In this document: one piece after another, positions 42,831 to 53,036 of the stretch | Position numbering within the stretch: the first letter of the stretch is position 1 | Layout: the number at the start of each line of letters is the position of its first letter | NCBI RefSeq assembly: GCF_000308515.1 | Contig: NZ_BAFV01000073.1 | Coordinates: 1-64,000, forward strand | DNA from: Nocardia carnea NBRC 14403 | Lineage (GTDB): Bacteria; Actinomycetota; Actinomycetes; Mycobacteriales; Mycobacteriaceae | Length of the DNA: 64,000 nucleotides | Direction: 5' to 3' | Translations under genes and position numbers: made by a program | Notes under the pieces: model-generated | Seen by the model: only the letters and a program-made list of their open reading frames with translations | Told to the model about the DNA's origin: nothing | The model's database searches: none

Positions 42831-43802
42831 ATGCCGACCACGCAGCCGAAACTGCCGTTCCCCGATAGCGATCCCTATGCGTCCGGGCTGCTCGATGTCG
42901 GCGACGACAACCAGGTGTATTGGGAAACGAGCGGGAACCCGCACGGGCGACCCGCTCTCGTCGTGCACGGCGGCCCCGGCGCCGGCGGCAGCCGCGGATC
43001 GCGCCGGACATTCGACCCGGACGTATTCCGGATAGTGCTGTTCGACCAGCGTGGCTGCGGCGAGAGCCGGCCGCACGCCTCGCTCCCGTCGACCGATATG
43101 GCGCACAACACCACCGAACACCTGATCGCCGATATGGAGCAGCTGCGAGAACATCTCGGTATCGAACGCTGGCTGCTCTATGGCGGTTCGTGGGGTTCCA
43201 CCCTGATCCTCGCCTACGCGCAGCGTCACCCCGAGCGAGTCAGCGGGATCGTGCTGGTCGGCGTGACGATGACCCGACCGCACGAAGTCGACTGGCTGTA
43301 CCACGGCCTACGGTTGTTGCTCCCGATCGAATGGGAGCGGTTTCGCGATGGTGCGCCCGCCGAAGATCGGGACGGAAACCTCGTCGAGGCGTATCGGCGG
43401 CTCGTGGAAAACCCCGCCCCCGCAGTCCGCGAGAAGGCAGCACTCGACTGGTGCGCCTGGGAGGACGCCGTCATCGCCCACGAAACACTCGGTGCACCCG
43501 GCCAGTACACTGCGCAACCGGATGCCGCCCTGATGGCATTCGTCCGCATTTGCACCCATTACTTCGCACGCACCGCCTGGCTCGGCGACGGCCAACTATT
43601 GCGCGATGCACACCGACTCGCCGGAATACCGGGGGTACTCATCCACGGCCGCCTCGACTTGTCCGCACCACTGCGCACGGCCTGGGAACTCGCTCGCGCC
43701 TGGCCGGACGCCGAGCTCCGGGTTATCGACGACTCCGGCCATACCGGCAGCCCGGCCATGCGCACCGCAATCTTCGAAGCGATCGACCGATTCGCCCGTT
43801 GA
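42831..43802 (+). CDS. pip: Proline iminopeptidase (alpha/beta hydrolase)
   Basis: 323 residues from an ATG at 42831. Family motifs: ALVVHGGPGAGGSRGSRRTFDP (oxyanion hole HGGPG), FDQRGCGESRPHAS, LLYGGSWGSTLILAYAQRHP (nucleophile Ser in GGSWGS), LHIHGRLD-like VLIHGRLDLSAPL (Asp) and DSGHT (His). Removes N-terminal proline from peptides in the cytoplasm. Monocistronic by spacing. Confidence 0.93.
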   Translation: MPTTQPKLPFPDSDPYASGLLDVGDDNQVYWETSGNPHGRPALVVHGGPGAGGSRGSRRTFDPDVFRIVLFDQRGCGESRPHASLPSTDMAHNTTEHLIADMEQLREHLGIERWLLYGGSWGSTLILAYAQRHPERVSGIVLVGVTMTRPHEVDWLYHGLRLLLPIEWERFRDGAPAEDRDGNLVEAYRRLVENPAPAVREKAALDWCAWEDAVIAHETLGAPGQYTAQPDAALMAFVRICTHYFARTAWLGDGQLLRDAHRLAGIPGVLIHGRLDLSAPLRTAWELARAWPDAELRVIDDSGHTGSPAMRTAIFEAIDRFAR

Positions 43803-43934
43803 CCCGGCCTTCTCCAGGTTTGCGACCCGGGCGGCACACGTCACTCGGCGCGAGCTTGCGCTCGAGTCCCCTACCGACCGCTGCTCGCGGACCCGCTCTG
43901 CTCCGCAGCCCAACTTTGCGATACTGCGATCGGG

Positions 43935-44630
43935 TCAGGTAGGACCGAAGACTTCATTCAGCGTGGTCGCGTTGAGCACGCGCAGCATCCACGCCTCCAG
44001 TTCATCGGTATTCCCCGAATGCACCCGGTCGACCACGGCGGCAGGCAGCGTCCCGAACTTGGCGACCAACAGCTCGAGCAGTATCCGAGCCGCCACTTCA
44101 GCGCGCCCCTGAGCGCGGCCTTCAGCGCGCAGTCGTTCTGCGGTGGTCACAGCTATCTCCTCGGCTCGCGGACCGAGCTGATCCAACAGGGCTTGCAGAT
44201 CCTCGAGACCGGTATCGCCCTCCAGGAAAATGTACTCGAATACCCGCCACCGGTCATCCACGCTCAACTCGTTCAGATCCGCGAGGAAGGGTTGCAGATC
44301 ATGGCCGAGGTTCGTGTTCTTCGCAGTGAGTTTGTGCAGAATCAGCACCAGCCGCGCCGGCGGGGTGAGATCACGGGCTCGGATCGCGGCGATATCGACC
44401 TGCGAGAGATCGTCGAGCAGGATCTTCAGACTCGGCAGGTGCCCGGCCAGTTCGGCGCGTGCCTCGTTGTCGATATCGATCAGCTCGGCCAGTTCGGTCG
44501 GATAGTTCCACCGCTCACCCCTGGGCCCGGAATGCACGACCAGCGGAATGACAGCGGGTAGCGCCTTGCTGTTCGGGTGCGCGTCGAGGTGCTGGGTCCA
44601 GATCCCGAGTTCTGGAGAATCTGGCCGCAC
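43935..44630 (-). pseudogene. 5'-truncated Rpn-family nuclease gene
   Basis: The 231-codon frame gives only the C-terminal two-thirds of an Rpn (recombination-promoting PD-(D/E)XK nuclease/DUF4351) protein. Homology begins at about GIWTQHLDAHP followed by KALPAVIPLVVHSGP, a segment that normally sits after the nuclease core; the catalytic domain is absent. The preserved part includes LSVDDRWRVFEYIF and the C-terminal LVAKFGTLPAAVVDRVHSG, then LEAWMLRVLNATTLNEVF. Upstream the sequence changes abruptly, near 44600, into a truncated gene on the other strand. Probably non-functional. Confidence 0.7.
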
Positions 44631-45280
44631 CGGGTGGCCTGCAGCTCGACGGGACGAATCTTTACGTACTCACCCGCCAGGACGGGAAACTGTGGCGGCT
44701 GGACACCACCACCGGTCAGTTCACCTGGCTGGCCGATTTTCCGGGCAACGGGTTGTTGCGGCTGTCCGACGGGGATTTCCTGACGACCTGGGTGGGGACC
44801 GAAGGCGGACCGTCACGCGGTGTCTCGCGCTATGACAGCGACACCGGTGCGGTTACCGCGAATTGGGCGCCCGTGCCGCGGGGCGAAGGGCTGGCGCTGA
44901 GTCCGGACCAGCGGATTGTGTACACCGATGACCTGTTCACCGGTCAGATCTACCGGATCCCGCTCGATGCCCCGGATCGCTGGTCCGTGGTCACCACTGT
45001 GCCTGGGCTGATCCCCGGACTCGACGATCTCGCGACGAGCGCAGACGGTGATATCTATGTCGCCGCACATCTCACCGGCGTAATCCGCCGTGTCGACCCC
45101 GACTCGGGCGCGACATGCGCCCTCACCACGGAACTGCCCGTGGGGTGGGCCGGACCGAGTTCGGTTCGCATCGCCCCCAGCAGGGACGGTTACGCGTTGT
45201 ATGTGACCTCGTTCGACGGCACCCTCCGGCGCTTACAGCCGCCTGCGGACGTGAAGCTCATGCCGGTTCGGGGTTCATGA
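44604..45280 (+). pseudogene. 5'-truncated beta-propeller (SMP-30/NHL-like) gene
   Basis: The frame starts without a proper initiation codon; homology begins at VLENLAAPGGLQLDGTNLYVL and continues through propeller blades (RLDTTTGQFTWLADFP, GVSRYDSDTGAV, GEGLALSPDQRIVYTDDL, DDLATSADGDIYVAAHLTG, SSVRIAPSRDGYALYVTSF) to a stop at 45280. A TTG at 44753 could start a shorter product. Secreted or cytoplasmic lactonase-like propellers have about 280-300 residues, so about one blade and any signal peptide are missing. Confidence 0.6.
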
Positions 45281-45353
45281 CGGCTGGGCGACGGTGCAGG
45301 CCGAGCACACCGGTCGGCCGAGTCTGTGCGCGCTCCACGCTGTAGGCGTGCGC

Positions 45354-45797
45354 CTACTCACCGCGCGCATACTGAATCGAGGCCGCCACGGCCGCCAGCG
45401 CGCCGTCGGGGTCCGGTTCGCCACCGAGTGCCTCGCGGATCTCGAGTATCGAGTCGTCGACGGTGGGGCGGGCCAGCGTGATCAGTTCCTTACGGACATA
45501 CTCCCCCAGCGGGATCCCGGACGCGGCGGCGCGTGCCGAGAACACACTCCAGGCGTCGGCGGGTAGGTCGTAGACGTCGAGAAGCGCCATGGCACCCGCA
45601 TCGATCTGCGGTCCGGGGCGCTCCGGCCGCTCGGCGCGCAAGAAGTCCACCACGGCGTCGATCGGTACTCGGCGTGCCGCGAGCGCGATCAGTTCCCGGC
45701 GTAGGTGCTCCCGTACCGGAAGCCCGGCGGCATCGGCGCGGCGATGCAGGACACCGGCGGTTTCCACGGGCAGGTCATCGATTTCCAGCAGGGCCAT
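45354..45797 (-). CDS. Tandem FitA-like ribbon-helix-helix protein
   Basis: 147 residues from an ATG at 45797. Two similar domains follow one another: MALLEIDDLPVETAGVLHRRA with AGLPVREHLRRELIALA, and MALLDVYDLPADAWSVFSARA with SGIPLGEYVRKELITLA. Each has the FitA antitoxin pattern (strand, helix, then the x-x-L-R-x-E-L helix). The C-terminus is acidic. A single chain with two RHH units can mimic the usual dimer. No VapC-type PIN toxin gene is adjacent, so it may act alone as a repressor or as an orphan antitoxin. Confidence 0.7.
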   Translation of the reverse strand: MALLEIDDLPVETAGVLHRRADAAGLPVREHLRRELIALAARRVPIDAVVDFLRAERPERPGPQIDAGAMALLDVYDLPADAWSVFSARAAASGIPLGEYVRKELITLARPTVDDSILEIREALGGEPDPDGALAAVAASIQYARGE

Positions 45798-46031
45798 ACC
45801 GGTCACGCTACCCAGGTCCAGGGTCGCGTGGGGCATAGCCGGCATGCAACCCGGATGACCGGCACGGATGGGTGGACAGTGGATCGGTTCGCTGGCACGA
45901 TTTGCACCGAAAACCTACAGACCATGCGGAGCCCGAGAACACCGGCGGTAGCCTCTGACGCCATGACCACGCACATGTTGCGAATTCGCTCCACTTCGCG
46001 TGTTCCACTCGGTGAAGGGAAGTGAACAGCC

Positions 46032-47105
<1,074 letters not shown>

Positions 47106-47237
47106 CCGGAAGTACTGATTCAGCGAGGACGCATCGGCCTCGATATCGGTCTTCGGTCGCCGTGTCCCCACGAAGACGAGTGGTGGACGCGCCACCGGGC
47201 CCAGCCGCAACCGCGGCCGAATTCTGCGCTCGCTGCC

Positions 47238-47735
47238 CTACCTGCGCCGCCGGACCGCCCGCCATTCCTCGTTGAGTCGGACCCCCAGCTCGTCGACCCC
47301 GATCTCGCGGCCGGACTCGCTGCGGACCTGCACCCGGACCGGGTCGCCGGTGGCGGCCTCGACCAGGTCCAGCGGTGGGGGGCCGGGCTGGAGGTAGGCG
47401 TTGCCCCATTGCATGAGGGCGAGGACTACCGGGAGTAGATCGCGGCCCTTGCGTGTGAGGACGTATTCGTGACGGGTGCGTTTCCCTTCCTCTTGGTAGG
47501 GCTGTTTGGTGAACAATCCCGCCTCGGTGAGTTTGCGTAACTGACCGGCGACCGCCGCGTCGGTGAGACCTACCCGGGAGGCGAATCCGTCGAAGCGGGT
47601 GGTGCCGTAATAGGCCTCGCGCAGGATGAGGATCGCCGAGCGGGTCCCGACCACATCCATTGCCAACGCGATCGAGCACTGGTCCGGTTTCCACGAGTTC
47701 AGATCGGCCAGGGGGCCTTCCATCACGGCTGCCAT
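47238..47735 (-). CDS. HxlR family transcriptional regulator
   Basis: 165 residues; an internal ATG at 47723 (MEGPLADLNSW) is an equally good start. Winged-helix HxlR features: CSIALAMDVVGTRSAILILREAYYGTTRFDGFASRVGLTDAAVAGQLRKLTEAGLF, then a wing with HEYVLTRKGRDLLPVVLALMQWG. Members sense aldehydes or redox stress. Divergent from a thiolase gene with a clear operator between them, so it likely controls that gene and itself. Confidence 0.92.
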   Translation of the reverse strand: MAAVMEGPLADLNSWKPDQCSIALAMDVVGTRSAILILREAYYGTTRFDGFASRVGLTDAAVAGQLRKLTEAGLFTKQPYQEEGKRTRHEYVLTRKGRDLLPVVLALMQWGNAYLQPGPPPLDLVEAATGDPVRVQVRSESGREIGVDELGVRLNEEWRAVRRRR

Positions 47736-47784
47736 GCGCTCATTCTATCGATCCTGGCTTGCCTCGGCTCATGTCAGCACCTAC

Positions 47785-47810
47785 TCTGGCTTTAGATAAC
47801 TTTAGCCAGA
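47785..47810. promoter_or_regulatory. Inverted repeat between hxlR-type gene and thiolase
   Basis: TCTGGCT (47785-47791) and AGCCAGA (47804-47810) are perfect arms around an AT-rich 12-base centre (TTAGATAACTTT). Located 30-56 bases before the thiolase ATG and about 50-75 bases from the regulator start, as expected for an HxlR operator. Confidence 0.65.
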
Positions 47811-47840
47811 ATGGAGGCTCTGGTGACGGAAGGAATCACC

Positions 47841-49010
47841 ATGCGAGACGCAGTCATCGTCGACGCGGTCCGGACCCCGATCGGCCGGGGCAAACCCAGC
47901 GGAGCCCTGCACTCGGTCCATCCGGTGGACCTCATGGCGCACAGCCTGCGCACCTTGGTCGAACGCACCGGAGTGGATCCCGCACTGATCGACGACGTGA
48001 TCGGCGGGGTCGTCAGCCAGGTCGGCGAGCAGGGGGTGAATATGACCCGCCGAGCTGCCCTCGCGGCCGGATTCCCGGAATCGGTACCCGCCACCACGGT
48101 CGACCGGCAGTGCGGCAGCAGCCAGCAGGCCGTGCATTTCGCGGCGCAGGGAGTGATCGCCGGCGCCTACGACATGGTGATCGCCACCGGCGTCGAATCC
48201 ATGAGCCGGGTCCCGATGGGCTCGAGCGCACGGGGCGCCGACGATATATCGGGCGTAGGCTTCGCGCAGCGTTACCCGGAAGGCCTGGCCCCCCAGGGGA
48301 CCAGCGCCGAACTCATCGCCGCGAAATGGGGCATATCGCGCACCGAACTCGACGAATTCGCGCTCGGCAGTCACGAGAAAGCAGCTCACGCAACCAAAAA
48401 CGGCCGCTTCGCCGCCGAACTCGCGCCCCTCGCCGGGCTCGAAACCGACGAAGGCATCCGCACCGGATCCACCCTGGAAACTCTCGCCACCCTGCGCCCC
48501 GCCTATTACGACGAGACCATGGCCGAGCGTTTCCCGCAGATCGGCTGGAATATCACCGCCGCCTCCGCCAGCCAGATCAGCGACGGGAGCGCCGCGGTCC
48601 TGATCACCACCGGCGAACGAGCCCGCGAACTCGGTCTGCGCCCACTGGCCCGGCTGCACAGTTTCGCGGTGGCGGGCGACGACCCCCTGCTCATGCTCAC
48701 CGCGGTCATCCCGGCAACCCGCAAAGTACTCGACCGCGCCGGCCTCACCATCGACGATATCGACCTGATCGAGATCAACGAGGCCTTCGCCTCCGTAGTC
48801 TCGGCGTGGACCCGCGATACCGGCGCCGACCCGGAACGGGTGAACGTCAACGGCGGTGCGATCGCGCTCGGCCATCCGCTCGGCGCCTCCGGGGCCCGGC
48901 TGCTCACCACCCTGGTCCACGCCATGCAGGATCGCGGCGCTCGTTTCGGGCTGCAAACCATGTGTGAAGCCGGCGGTCTCGCCAACGCCACCCTCCTGGA
49001 ACGCCTCTGA
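47841..49010 (+). CDS. Acetyl-CoA acetyltransferase (thiolase)
   Basis: 389 residues from an ATG at 47841 with GGAAGGAA upstream; a GTG at 47823 would add six residues. Thiolase motifs: VIVDAVRTPIGRGKPSGAL, TTVDRQCGSSQQAVHFAAQG with nucleophilic Cys, NGGAIALGHPLGASGARLL (His), and TMCEAGGLANATLLERL (second Cys). Shortens 3-ketoacyl-CoA or makes acetoacetyl-CoA. No other beta-oxidation gene is next to it; expression is probably set by the divergent HxlR regulator. Confidence 0.94.
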   Translation: MRDAVIVDAVRTPIGRGKPSGALHSVHPVDLMAHSLRTLVERTGVDPALIDDVIGGVVSQVGEQGVNMTRRAALAAGFPESVPATTVDRQCGSSQQAVHFAAQGVIAGAYDMVIATGVESMSRVPMGSSARGADDISGVGFAQRYPEGLAPQGTSAELIAAKWGISRTELDEFALGSHEKAAHATKNGRFAAELAPLAGLETDEGIRTGSTLETLATLRPAYYDETMAERFPQIGWNITAASASQISDGSAAVLITTGERARELGLRPLARLHSFAVAGDDPLLMLTAVIPATRKVLDRAGLTIDDIDLIEINEAFASVVSAWTRDTGADPERVNVNGGAIALGHPLGASGARLLTTLVHAMQDRGARFGLQTMCEAGGLANATLLERL

Positions 49011-49027
49011 GCGTCCCGGCCCCACGG

Positions 49028-50302
49028 CTAGGCGGCTGCGCTCATCAATACGCTCACGGCGGCGCCGGCCATCGCGGAATAGCCGGCGGGACCGGGGTGC
49101 AGGTGGTCTCCGCTGTCGAACCGCGCGGCCAGTGAGTCCGGGTCCGCGGGGTCGGCGAGTACGCGTTCGAAGTCGACGACGGCGTCGAACTCACCGGAAC
49201 CGCGGATCCAGGCGTTGACCGCGTCCCGGACTCGTTCACCGCGCTCGCTGTAATAGGGAGCTCCCCGGTAGGGCAGCAGGGTGCCGCCGACGATGCGCAA
49301 GCCGTCGGTGTGCGCCCTCCGGATCAGCAGGCGGTATTCGGCGATCAACTGGTCGGCGGTGACCTCGGGATTCGGGCGCATCCATGGTTCGTGCACTTCA
49401 CTGGCGCCGATATCGTTGATGCCCGAGAGCAGGATCACGGTGCCGACCCCCTCCTTGTCGAGCACATCGCGGCGGAACCGGGTTGCTGCGCGCGGGCCCA
49501 CATACGCGGAATCCGATACGACGCGGTTCCCGCCGATCCCGGTGTTGAGCACGGCGCGCGGCCGGCCGGCCACAGCGAGCCGGTCGGCCAGCACGTCCGG
49601 GTAGCGATTGTCCATATCGGGCCATGCCCCGGCGCCGTCGGTGAGGGAATCGCCGAAGACGACCACACCGTCGCGGCTCGGCCTGCCCGCTACCTCGACG
49701 CCGGTCAGGTAGTACCACGACCTGCTCGATTCGGTGAACGCTCCACCGTCGATATCGGCGCTGTGATCACCGATCGCCCGGTACGTGGTGCTGTTGGCGA
49801 GATAGTGGAAGGTGGCGGGCCCGGTGGGCCGGCCGAGATACAGGGTCACGGTGAGTGATTGCCGCGCGTTGACCGGGTAATCGATGGCATCGCCGGTGAG
49901 TTCGGCGCCCGGCGCGATCACCACGCCCGGTGCGCCGCCGAAGGAGAGCGGGCGCACCGTGCCCGAACGTACCGCTGCCCCATCGGCTGCCTGCGCAATG
50001 GTGGCCGCCGTAATCGGCAACGGTCGATCACCGAAGAGGTTGGACAGGGTGATCCGTACGGATTCGCCGGCAAGGGTTGGGCGCACGGTCTGGCGGATGG
50101 TGTGACCGGCGAAGCCGGCGGTCGACCAATTCGGACCGAGCACATCACCGGCAGGTATCTGCGCCGCGGACCAGCTGTCGAGCCAGGTTTCGTTGGGCCC
50201 GCTCGATCCGGAGGCGCTGACGTACAACGCCGTACCGGAGACAGTGAGCAGCACTCCCAGTAGCGCCGAGAGCACGACGGTGCGTACCTTCCGGATATTC
50301 AT
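49028..50302 (-). CDS. Secreted SGNH/GDSL hydrolase
   Basis: 424 residues from an ATG at 50302 that overlaps the stop of the upstream truncated gene (ATGA). N-terminal signal or anchor MNIRKVRTVVLSALLGVLLTVSG. A beta-rich N-terminal domain (about 40-200) precedes the catalytic domain: VVFGDSLTDGAG (block I Ser), NTGIGGNRVV (block II Gly), LLSGINDIGASE (block III Asn), and SGDHLHPGPAGY (Asp and His). Probable extracellular esterase or lipase/deacylase of the rhamnogalacturonan-acetylesterase type. Confidence 0.88.
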   Translation of the reverse strand: MNIRKVRTVVLSALLGVLLTVSGTALYVSASGSSGPNETWLDSWSAAQIPAGDVLGPNWSTAGFAGHTIRQTVRPTLAGESVRITLSNLFGDRPLPITAATIAQAADGAAVRSGTVRPLSFGGAPGVVIAPGAELTGDAIDYPVNARQSLTVTLYLGRPTGPATFHYLANSTTYRAIGDHSADIDGGAFTESSRSWYYLTGVEVAGRPSRDGVVVFGDSLTDGAGAWPDMDNRYPDVLADRLAVAGRPRAVLNTGIGGNRVVSDSAYVGPRAATRFRRDVLDKEGVGTVILLSGINDIGASEVHEPWMRPNPEVTADQLIAEYRLLIRRAHTDGLRIVGGTLLPYRGAPYYSERGERVRDAVNAWIRGSGEFDAVVDFERVLADPADPDSLAARFDSGDHLHPGPAGYSAMAGAAVSVLMSAAA

Positions 50303-50889
50303 CGGCGCACCGGTTCCTCGATACGCCAGGTGATACCGTGCGGCGCAAGCGCGTCGAGGAATTCTCGTGGCGCGAACGCCTCGGCGGCCGCCAGGACTCC
50401 GGATTGCACGGTCTCGTTCTCGACGAGAGCCGTGGCAGCGGCCACCGCCATGAGCGCGGAGTCACGGTAGGAGTCGACGCCGCTCAGTACCGCGCGCACG
50501 GTCACGCCGTCCGCGCCGATCGCGTCTACCACGAGGTCGTATCGCATATCCGCGGTCGGCGACGGCACCTCCGGCAGCATGTCGACGAGGTCGGGGGTCA
50601 TCGCGCCCACGGCCGCGTGGATGCTCACGTCCAAGACCCCGCTCACGAAGCGGACCGGGGTGTGCCGGGGAATCGTGAGCACCGGTGGTTGCGGGAATTT
50701 GGTCACCGCGGTCTCCTCGGTGTCGCCGGGGAACAGCATCGTGGTGTGCCTGTCGAGGGGGCCGCGCCGCAGCCCCTCGTCCTGATAGTGCCAGCCACCG
50801 CTGCGGAACCAGTCCAGGCTCGCCAGCAGGGTCCGGGCGCTCCCCCGCGACCCCTCGCCGCCGCTTCTGGTCCGGTGGCTGATCACGAT
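50299..50889 (-). pseudogene. 5'-truncated NAD(P)-binding oxidoreductase gene
   Basis: Only the C-terminal ~195 residues look genuine: SHRTRSGGEGSRGSARTLL, HYQDEGLRRGPLDRHTTMLFPGDTEETAVTKFPQPPVLTIPRH, then a helical end. This resembles the later half of saccharopine-dehydrogenase-like/trans-acting enoyl reductase proteins, whose Rossmann domain (with GxGxxG) should come first. Codons further upstream (to 51153) are antisense to an AraC fragment. Overlaps the SGNH gene start by 4 bases. Confidence 0.55.
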
Positions 50890-50920
50890 ATCGGCCGGCC
50901 CGTCGATTCGACCGTCCGGA

Positions 50921-51277
50921 TGGGCCGCAGCATTCGGCGACCCGGCGGTCGCAACGGCTTTGCGCGCCGTGCACGCCGATCCGGCACGCCCGTGGACCGT
51001 AGACGACCTGGCCGCGGCAGCCGGGGTTTCCCGAGCCACGCTGGCCCGCAGATTCGTCGCCACCATAGGCGAAGGACCGTTGTCGTACGTGGCGAGCTGG
51101 CGGATGATCCTTGCGGCGAAGCGGTTACGCGAGAGCAGCGATGCCCTGTCCACGGTGGCACGCGGGGTCGGCTACAGCTCGGAGTTCGCGTTCGCCAAAG
51201 CATTCAAACGCCGATTCGGCATCGCCCCCGGGCAGTACCGGAAAGAGGCAGAGCGCGCCGAGCCCATCGCGGTCTGA
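50921..51277 (+). pseudogene. 5'-truncated AraC-family regulator gene
   Basis: Homology starts at WAAAFGDPAVATALRAVHADPARPWTVDDLAAAAGVS and continues through both helix-turn-helix units (RATLARRFVATIGEGPLSYVASWRM and STVARGVGYSSEFAFAKAFKRRFGIAPGQYRK). The N-terminal cupin-type ligand domain is missing and a stop codon lies just upstream at 50879. The DNA-binding half could still be made from a TTG at 50960. Confidence 0.6.
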
Positions 51278-51362
51278 CGCACAGCGCATCAACGGCATGG
51301 CCTGGACGTATCTCTCGCCCGGCCTGCGGACAGCAGGCGGCCACCCTACTAACGTGAAGAGG

Positions 51363-52352
51363 GTGACCGAGCTGCCCGAGATCGACTCCATCACCGTCTA
51401 TGCGATTCCGATGCGGTCGAAGTTCCGGGGGATCACCGTGCGCGAGGGCATAGTCCTGCACGGACCGCGGGGGTGGGGTGAGTTCTGTCCATTCCCCGAA
51501 TACGACGATCACGAAGCCGCGAGCTGGCTGGCGACCACCGTCGAGCAGATCGGCGCGGGCTGGCCGGAGCCCGTACGTGATCGCATTCCGATCAACTGCA
51601 CCGTCCCCGCGATTGCGCCGGACCGGGCGCATGATCTCGTCGCCGGTTCGGGTTGCCGGACCGCGAAGGTCAAGGTCGCCGATCACCCCGGCGCACTGCC
51701 CGAGGATCTGGCCCGGGTGGAAGCGGTACGGTCGGCGCTGGGGTCCGCCGGCGCGATCCGCGTGGACGCGAACGCGGTATGGGATGTGGACACCGCCGTC
51801 CGAAGTATTCGCGAGCTCGACCGTGCCGCAGGTGGTTTGGAGTACGTCGAACAACCTTGCCGAACGGTCGGAGAACTCGCCGACGTCCGTCGCAAAGTGG
51901 ATGTTCCGATCGCCGCCGATGAATCCATCCGGCGCGCGGAAGATCCGTTGCGGGTAGCCGTCGCCGGCGCCGCGGATATCGCGGTGATCAAATGCACGCC
52001 GCTCGGCGGGGTCCGGCGGGCCCTGGAAGTGGCCGAAGCGGCAGGGCTGCCCTGCGTGATCTCCTCGGCACTGGAGACCAGCATCGGATTGTCCGCACAA
52101 CTGGCTCTGGCAGGCGCGCTCCCGGAACTGGACCACGCCTGCGGGCTGGGCACGGTGACCCTTTTCGAAGGTGATCTGGTGACCGATTCGCTGCGACCGG
52201 TGGACGGCTACCTACCCGTCCCGCGCACCGGCCCTCGACCGGACCCCGCCCTCCTGGAGAAGTACCGGCATCCGGACCCGGAACGCACCGCCTGGTGGAC
52301 CGATCGACTCGCCCGCGTATGGGAGGTACTGGGGCGTCGACGCGGTGAATGA
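51363..52352 (+). CDS. menC: o-Succinylbenzoate synthase
   Basis: 329 residues from a GTG at 51363 (GTG at 51354 possible). Enolase-superfamily residues: AIPMRSKFRGITVREGIVL, GWGEFCPFPEYDD, the catalytic Lys pair in CRTAKVKVAD, metal ligands in IRVDANAVWD (Asp), EYVEQPC (Glu) and IAADES (Asp), and Lys in IAVIKCTPLGG. Matches actinobacterial MenC such as Rv0553. Dehydrates SHCHC to o-succinylbenzoate in menaquinone synthesis. No other men genes are adjacent. Confidence 0.92.
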   Translation: MTELPEIDSITVYAIPMRSKFRGITVREGIVLHGPRGWGEFCPFPEYDDHEAASWLATTVEQIGAGWPEPVRDRIPINCTVPAIAPDRAHDLVAGSGCRTAKVKVADHPGALPEDLARVEAVRSALGSAGAIRVDANAVWDVDTAVRSIRELDRAAGGLEYVEQPCRTVGELADVRRKVDVPIAADESIRRAEDPLRVAVAGAADIAVIKCTPLGGVRRALEVAEAAGLPCVISSALETSIGLSAQLALAGALPELDHACGLGTVTLFEGDLVTDSLRPVDGYLPVPRTGPRPDPALLEKYRHPDPERTAWWTDRLARVWEVLGRRRGE

Positions 52353-52372
52353 ACCACTCGATGAGCACCGGC

Positions 52373-52903
52373 TCATCCGAGCGAAACGCCGCTGTCGTAC
52401 AACGTGATACGCAGGAGGAATCCCGCTTCGGGGCCGAGAATGCCCTCGACCAATTCGACGTATCTGCCACAGAATTCCGGGCCGTGCGCGGCGACCGCTT
52501 CCGGGCTCGGCTCCAGGTGGTGTGCGATTTCATGCAATACCACCAGCTCCCGCAACGCCCACGGGCCACCGCCGCGTCGGCGCCGGTCGCCGTGGACGGG
52601 CACGGCGAGCACACCGCTACCGGGTTCGTAATGGGCCGCAACGGTTCCTGCCCGGGAGCGCACCCGAATCGGCGCCGCGGCCCGCTCCCATGTCGCCACG
52701 ACCCAATTCAGGGCGAGAACGCGAACGCAATACTCCTGCACCGATTCCACGGAGGCGAATTTCCGTTCCACCGGCAGGGTCAGGCGCGAACCGTGGACTT
52801 CGACGGTGCGGCGCCCGAATTCGTCGGCGCGGTCGAATACCGCACGCACCAACTGTTCGGCGTCATATACCTTGGCGCGCTGAGAATCCCGCCTGCCGGT
52901 CAT
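52373..52903 (-). CDS. TIGR04338 family putative metallohydrolase
   Basis: 176 residues from an ATG at 52903. The N-terminal DSQRAKVYDAEQLVRAVFDRA and the zinc-protease-like LVVLHEIAHHLEPS followed by AHGPEFCGRYVELVEGILGPE (HExxH plus a downstream Glu region) define the family. Actinobacterial only; function unknown. It lies beside a DUF2786 gene, a pairing I recall from other Mycobacteriales. Confidence 0.82.
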   Translation of the reverse strand: MTGRRDSQRAKVYDAEQLVRAVFDRADEFGRRTVEVHGSRLTLPVERKFASVESVQEYCVRVLALNWVVATWERAAAPIRVRSRAGTVAAHYEPGSGVLAVPVHGDRRRRGGGPWALRELVVLHEIAHHLEPSPEAVAAHGPEFCGRYVELVEGILGPEAGFLLRITLYDSGVSLG

Positions 52904-53036
52904 ATCTCGCGCCGGACGAATTCGGCAGCGGTCCCGGCGATTGCAGTGTGCACGGGGATGCCGGTGGCGCGTACTCGATTTACTCGGTCCCGCGGCGCGC
53001 AAGCCATGCTCACCCGAACCCGGTTCCGCGACACCA

